Source: Piscinibacter sp.
GTDB taxonomy: Bacteria > Pseudomonadota > Gammaproteobacteria > Burkholderiales > Burkholderiaceae_C
Length of the DNA stretch: 64,000 nt
Reading direction: 5' to 3'
Assembly: GCA_017983795.1 (NCBI GenBank)
Contig: JAGOAS010000004.1
Span: 62,001 to 126,000, forward strand
Each line of letters starts with the position of its first letter. Within the stretch, counting starts at the first letter, position 1. Shown in pieces: positions 62,981 through 64,000 of this stretch. Position numbers and translations under genes: made by a program. Under the pieces are notes generated by a model. It did no database searches and was not told where the DNA came from. It worked only from the letters and a program-made list of their open reading frames with translations.

Positions 62981-63853
62981 TCAATGCCCTCGCTTCATCA
63001 AGCCCTCGGGCCGCCACACGAGCACGATCGCCATCAGCAGGTAGACGCCGATGCCGCTGTATTCGGCGAAGAACACCTTGCCGAAGGTGTCGACGAAGCC
63101 GACCAGCAGCGAGGCGATCAGCGCGCCGCTGATCGAGCCGATGCCGCCGATCACCACCACCACGAAGCAGATGATCAGCACGCTGCCGCCCATGCCCGGG
63201 TACACCGACGACAGCGGCGCGGCGATCATGCCGGCCAGCGCCGCCAGCGCCACGCCGCCGGCGAACACGATGCGATAGAGGCGCTGGATGTCGATGCCCA
63301 GGCCGCGCACCATGTCGCGGTTGCTGGCGCCGGCGCGGATCATCATGCCGAGCCGGGTGCGGTTCACCACCCAGTACAGCGCCACCGCGAGCACGATGCA
63401 GGCCACCGAGGCGAACACGCGGTACCAGGGGTAGCTCATCAGCTCGCCGAGCTTGAAGCCGCCGGCCAGCCAGGCCGGCGCCTGCACGCCGTGCACGTCG
63501 TTGCCGACGGTCAGCGAGCGCAGTTCCTCGAACACCAGGATCAGCGCATAGGTCATCAGCACCTGCTGCAGGTGGTCACGCTGGTAGAGGAAGCTGAAGA
63601 AGGCCCATTCCAGCAGGTAGCCGAACAGCGCCGCGAGGATCACGCCGGCCAGCAGCTTGCTCAGGTACCAGTCGCCGAACCAGGGCGCCAGCACGAAGGC
63701 CAGGTAGGCGCCGATCATGTAGAAGCTGCCGTGGGCGAGGTTGATCACGCCCATGATCCCGAAGATCAGCGTCAGGCCACTGGCGACCAGGAACAGCAGC
63801 AGGCCGTACTGGACGGCGTTGAGGCACTGGACGAGGAAGGTGGCGAGATCCAC
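62981..63853 (-). CDS. livH: Branched-chain-type ABC transporter permease LivH
   Basis: The 290-residue membrane protein has eight or so helices and the LivH pattern FLVQCLNAVQYGLLLFLVASGLTLIFGIMGVINLAHGSFYMIGAYL at the N-terminus and RDMVRGLGIDIQRLYRIVFAGGVALAALAGMIAAPL later. It starts with GTG at 63853, ten bases after the binding-protein stop codon. It forms the channel with LivM. Confidence 0.92.
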   Translation of the reverse strand: MDLATFLVQCLNAVQYGLLLFLVASGLTLIFGIMGVINLAHGSFYMIGAYLAFVLAPWFGDWYLSKLLAGVILAALFGYLLEWAFFSFLYQRDHLQQVLMTYALILVFEELRSLTVGNDVHGVQAPAWLAGGFKLGELMSYPWYRVFASVACIVLAVALYWVVNRTRLGMMIRAGASNRDMVRGLGIDIQRLYRIVFAGGVALAALAGMIAAPLSSVYPGMGGSVLIICFVVVVIGGIGSISGALIASLLVGFVDTFGKVFFAEYSGIGVYLLMAIVLVWRPEGLMKRGH

Positions 63854-63863
63854 GCCGAGGCGA

Positions 63864-64000
63864 TCAGAGTTTGCAGCCTCGTGCCGGATCCGCCAGCGCC
63901 TTCACCGCCACCGCGCGGTACTCGTTGTTCTCGCCCTTGGCCTCGCGCAGGTACATGTCCTGCACCGGGTTGCCGGCCGCCGAGAGCGTGAACTTGCCGC
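63864..64000 (-). CDS. livK: LivK-type periplasmic binding protein, C-terminal end only
   Basis: The last 45 codons of a minus-strand gene are present, reading GKFTLSAAGNPVQDMYLREA and then KGENNEYRAVAVKALADPARGCKL before TGA. The NPVQDMYLREAKGE-type segment is the usual C-terminus of amino-acid-type binding proteins of the LivK family. It is the first gene of the liv operon in this window and is cut by the right edge, so ligand and signal peptide cannot be examined. Confidence 0.75.
   Translation of the reverse strand, partial: GKFTLSAAGNPVQDMYLREAKGENNEYRAVAVKALADPARGCKL

Overview
The window is very GC-rich DNA from a free-living Gram-negative bacterium, most likely a betaproteobacterium of the order Burkholderiales. 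The basis is gene content: a Bug/TctC-type binding protein, many LysR and IclR regulators, LigAB protocatechuate 4,5-dioxygenase, and a C2-sulfonate gene set resembling the one known from Cupriavidus. All names rest on reading the translations; no database search was run.

Layout. 1-4258: a visibly less GC-rich stretch with the 5' end of an XRE/HipB-like regulator and, divergent from it, a 1278-residue fusion of methyltransferase, PLD-type nuclease, SF2 helicase, S24-like fold and DUF3427, which looks like an acquired defence or DNA-processing gene. 4658-5999: small housekeeping-type genes (VOC, DUF924, UPF0045). 6069-9623: CobT-like VWA protein, CobS-like AAA+ ATPase and an IclR regulator, translationally coupled on the minus strand.

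8787-39549 is a large organosulfonate catabolic supercluster. Taurine is imported by TauABC under a MocR-type TauR and probably oxidised by a TauXY-like pair (SnoaL protein plus FAD oxidoreductase). Isethionate is probably taken up by an MHS-type transporter and oxidised by a GMC dehydrogenase under an IclR regulator (IseRJU-like). Sulfoacetate is probably activated and reduced by an AMP-forming ligase and an acylating aldehyde dehydrogenase (SauST-like) under another IclR regulator. All three routes converge on sulfoacetaldehyde, which Xsc converts to acetyl phosphate and sulfite. Pta makes acetyl-CoA. A SoeABC-type molybdenum sulfite dehydrogenase oxidises the sulfite, and a TauE/SafE-type carrier may export the resulting sulfur oxyanion. 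A StyAB-like flavin monooxygenase, an EthD protein and an aldehyde dehydrogenase sit inside the cluster between pta and tauCBA.

39685-60281 is more ordinary: an aldehyde dehydrogenase, a DegP/HtrA protease, a serine-hydrolase-like lipoprotein, a QseBC-like two-component system, ligAB with a divergent LysR gene and an MCP, a 7TMR hybrid kinase with a LuxR-type regulator, a lipoprotein, a DUF364 protein, an orphan molybdenum hydroxylase large subunit, DUF1810 and ABM proteins. 60302-64000 is a livKHMGF branched-chain-type ABC transporter operon, cut by the right edge. Between livH and livM lies a pair of 73-bp hairpin elements with unrelated 23-bp stems but an identical, inverted 27-nt loop. 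I regard these as the most unusual non-coding feature here.

Regulation can partly be read from the DNA. TTCC/GGAA palindromes lie at the promoters of all three IclR genes, a TGGCCTC motif recurs in both tau divergent promoters, and a good sigma70 promoter precedes xsc. I saw no rRNA, tRNA, CRISPR array or intact insertion sequence.
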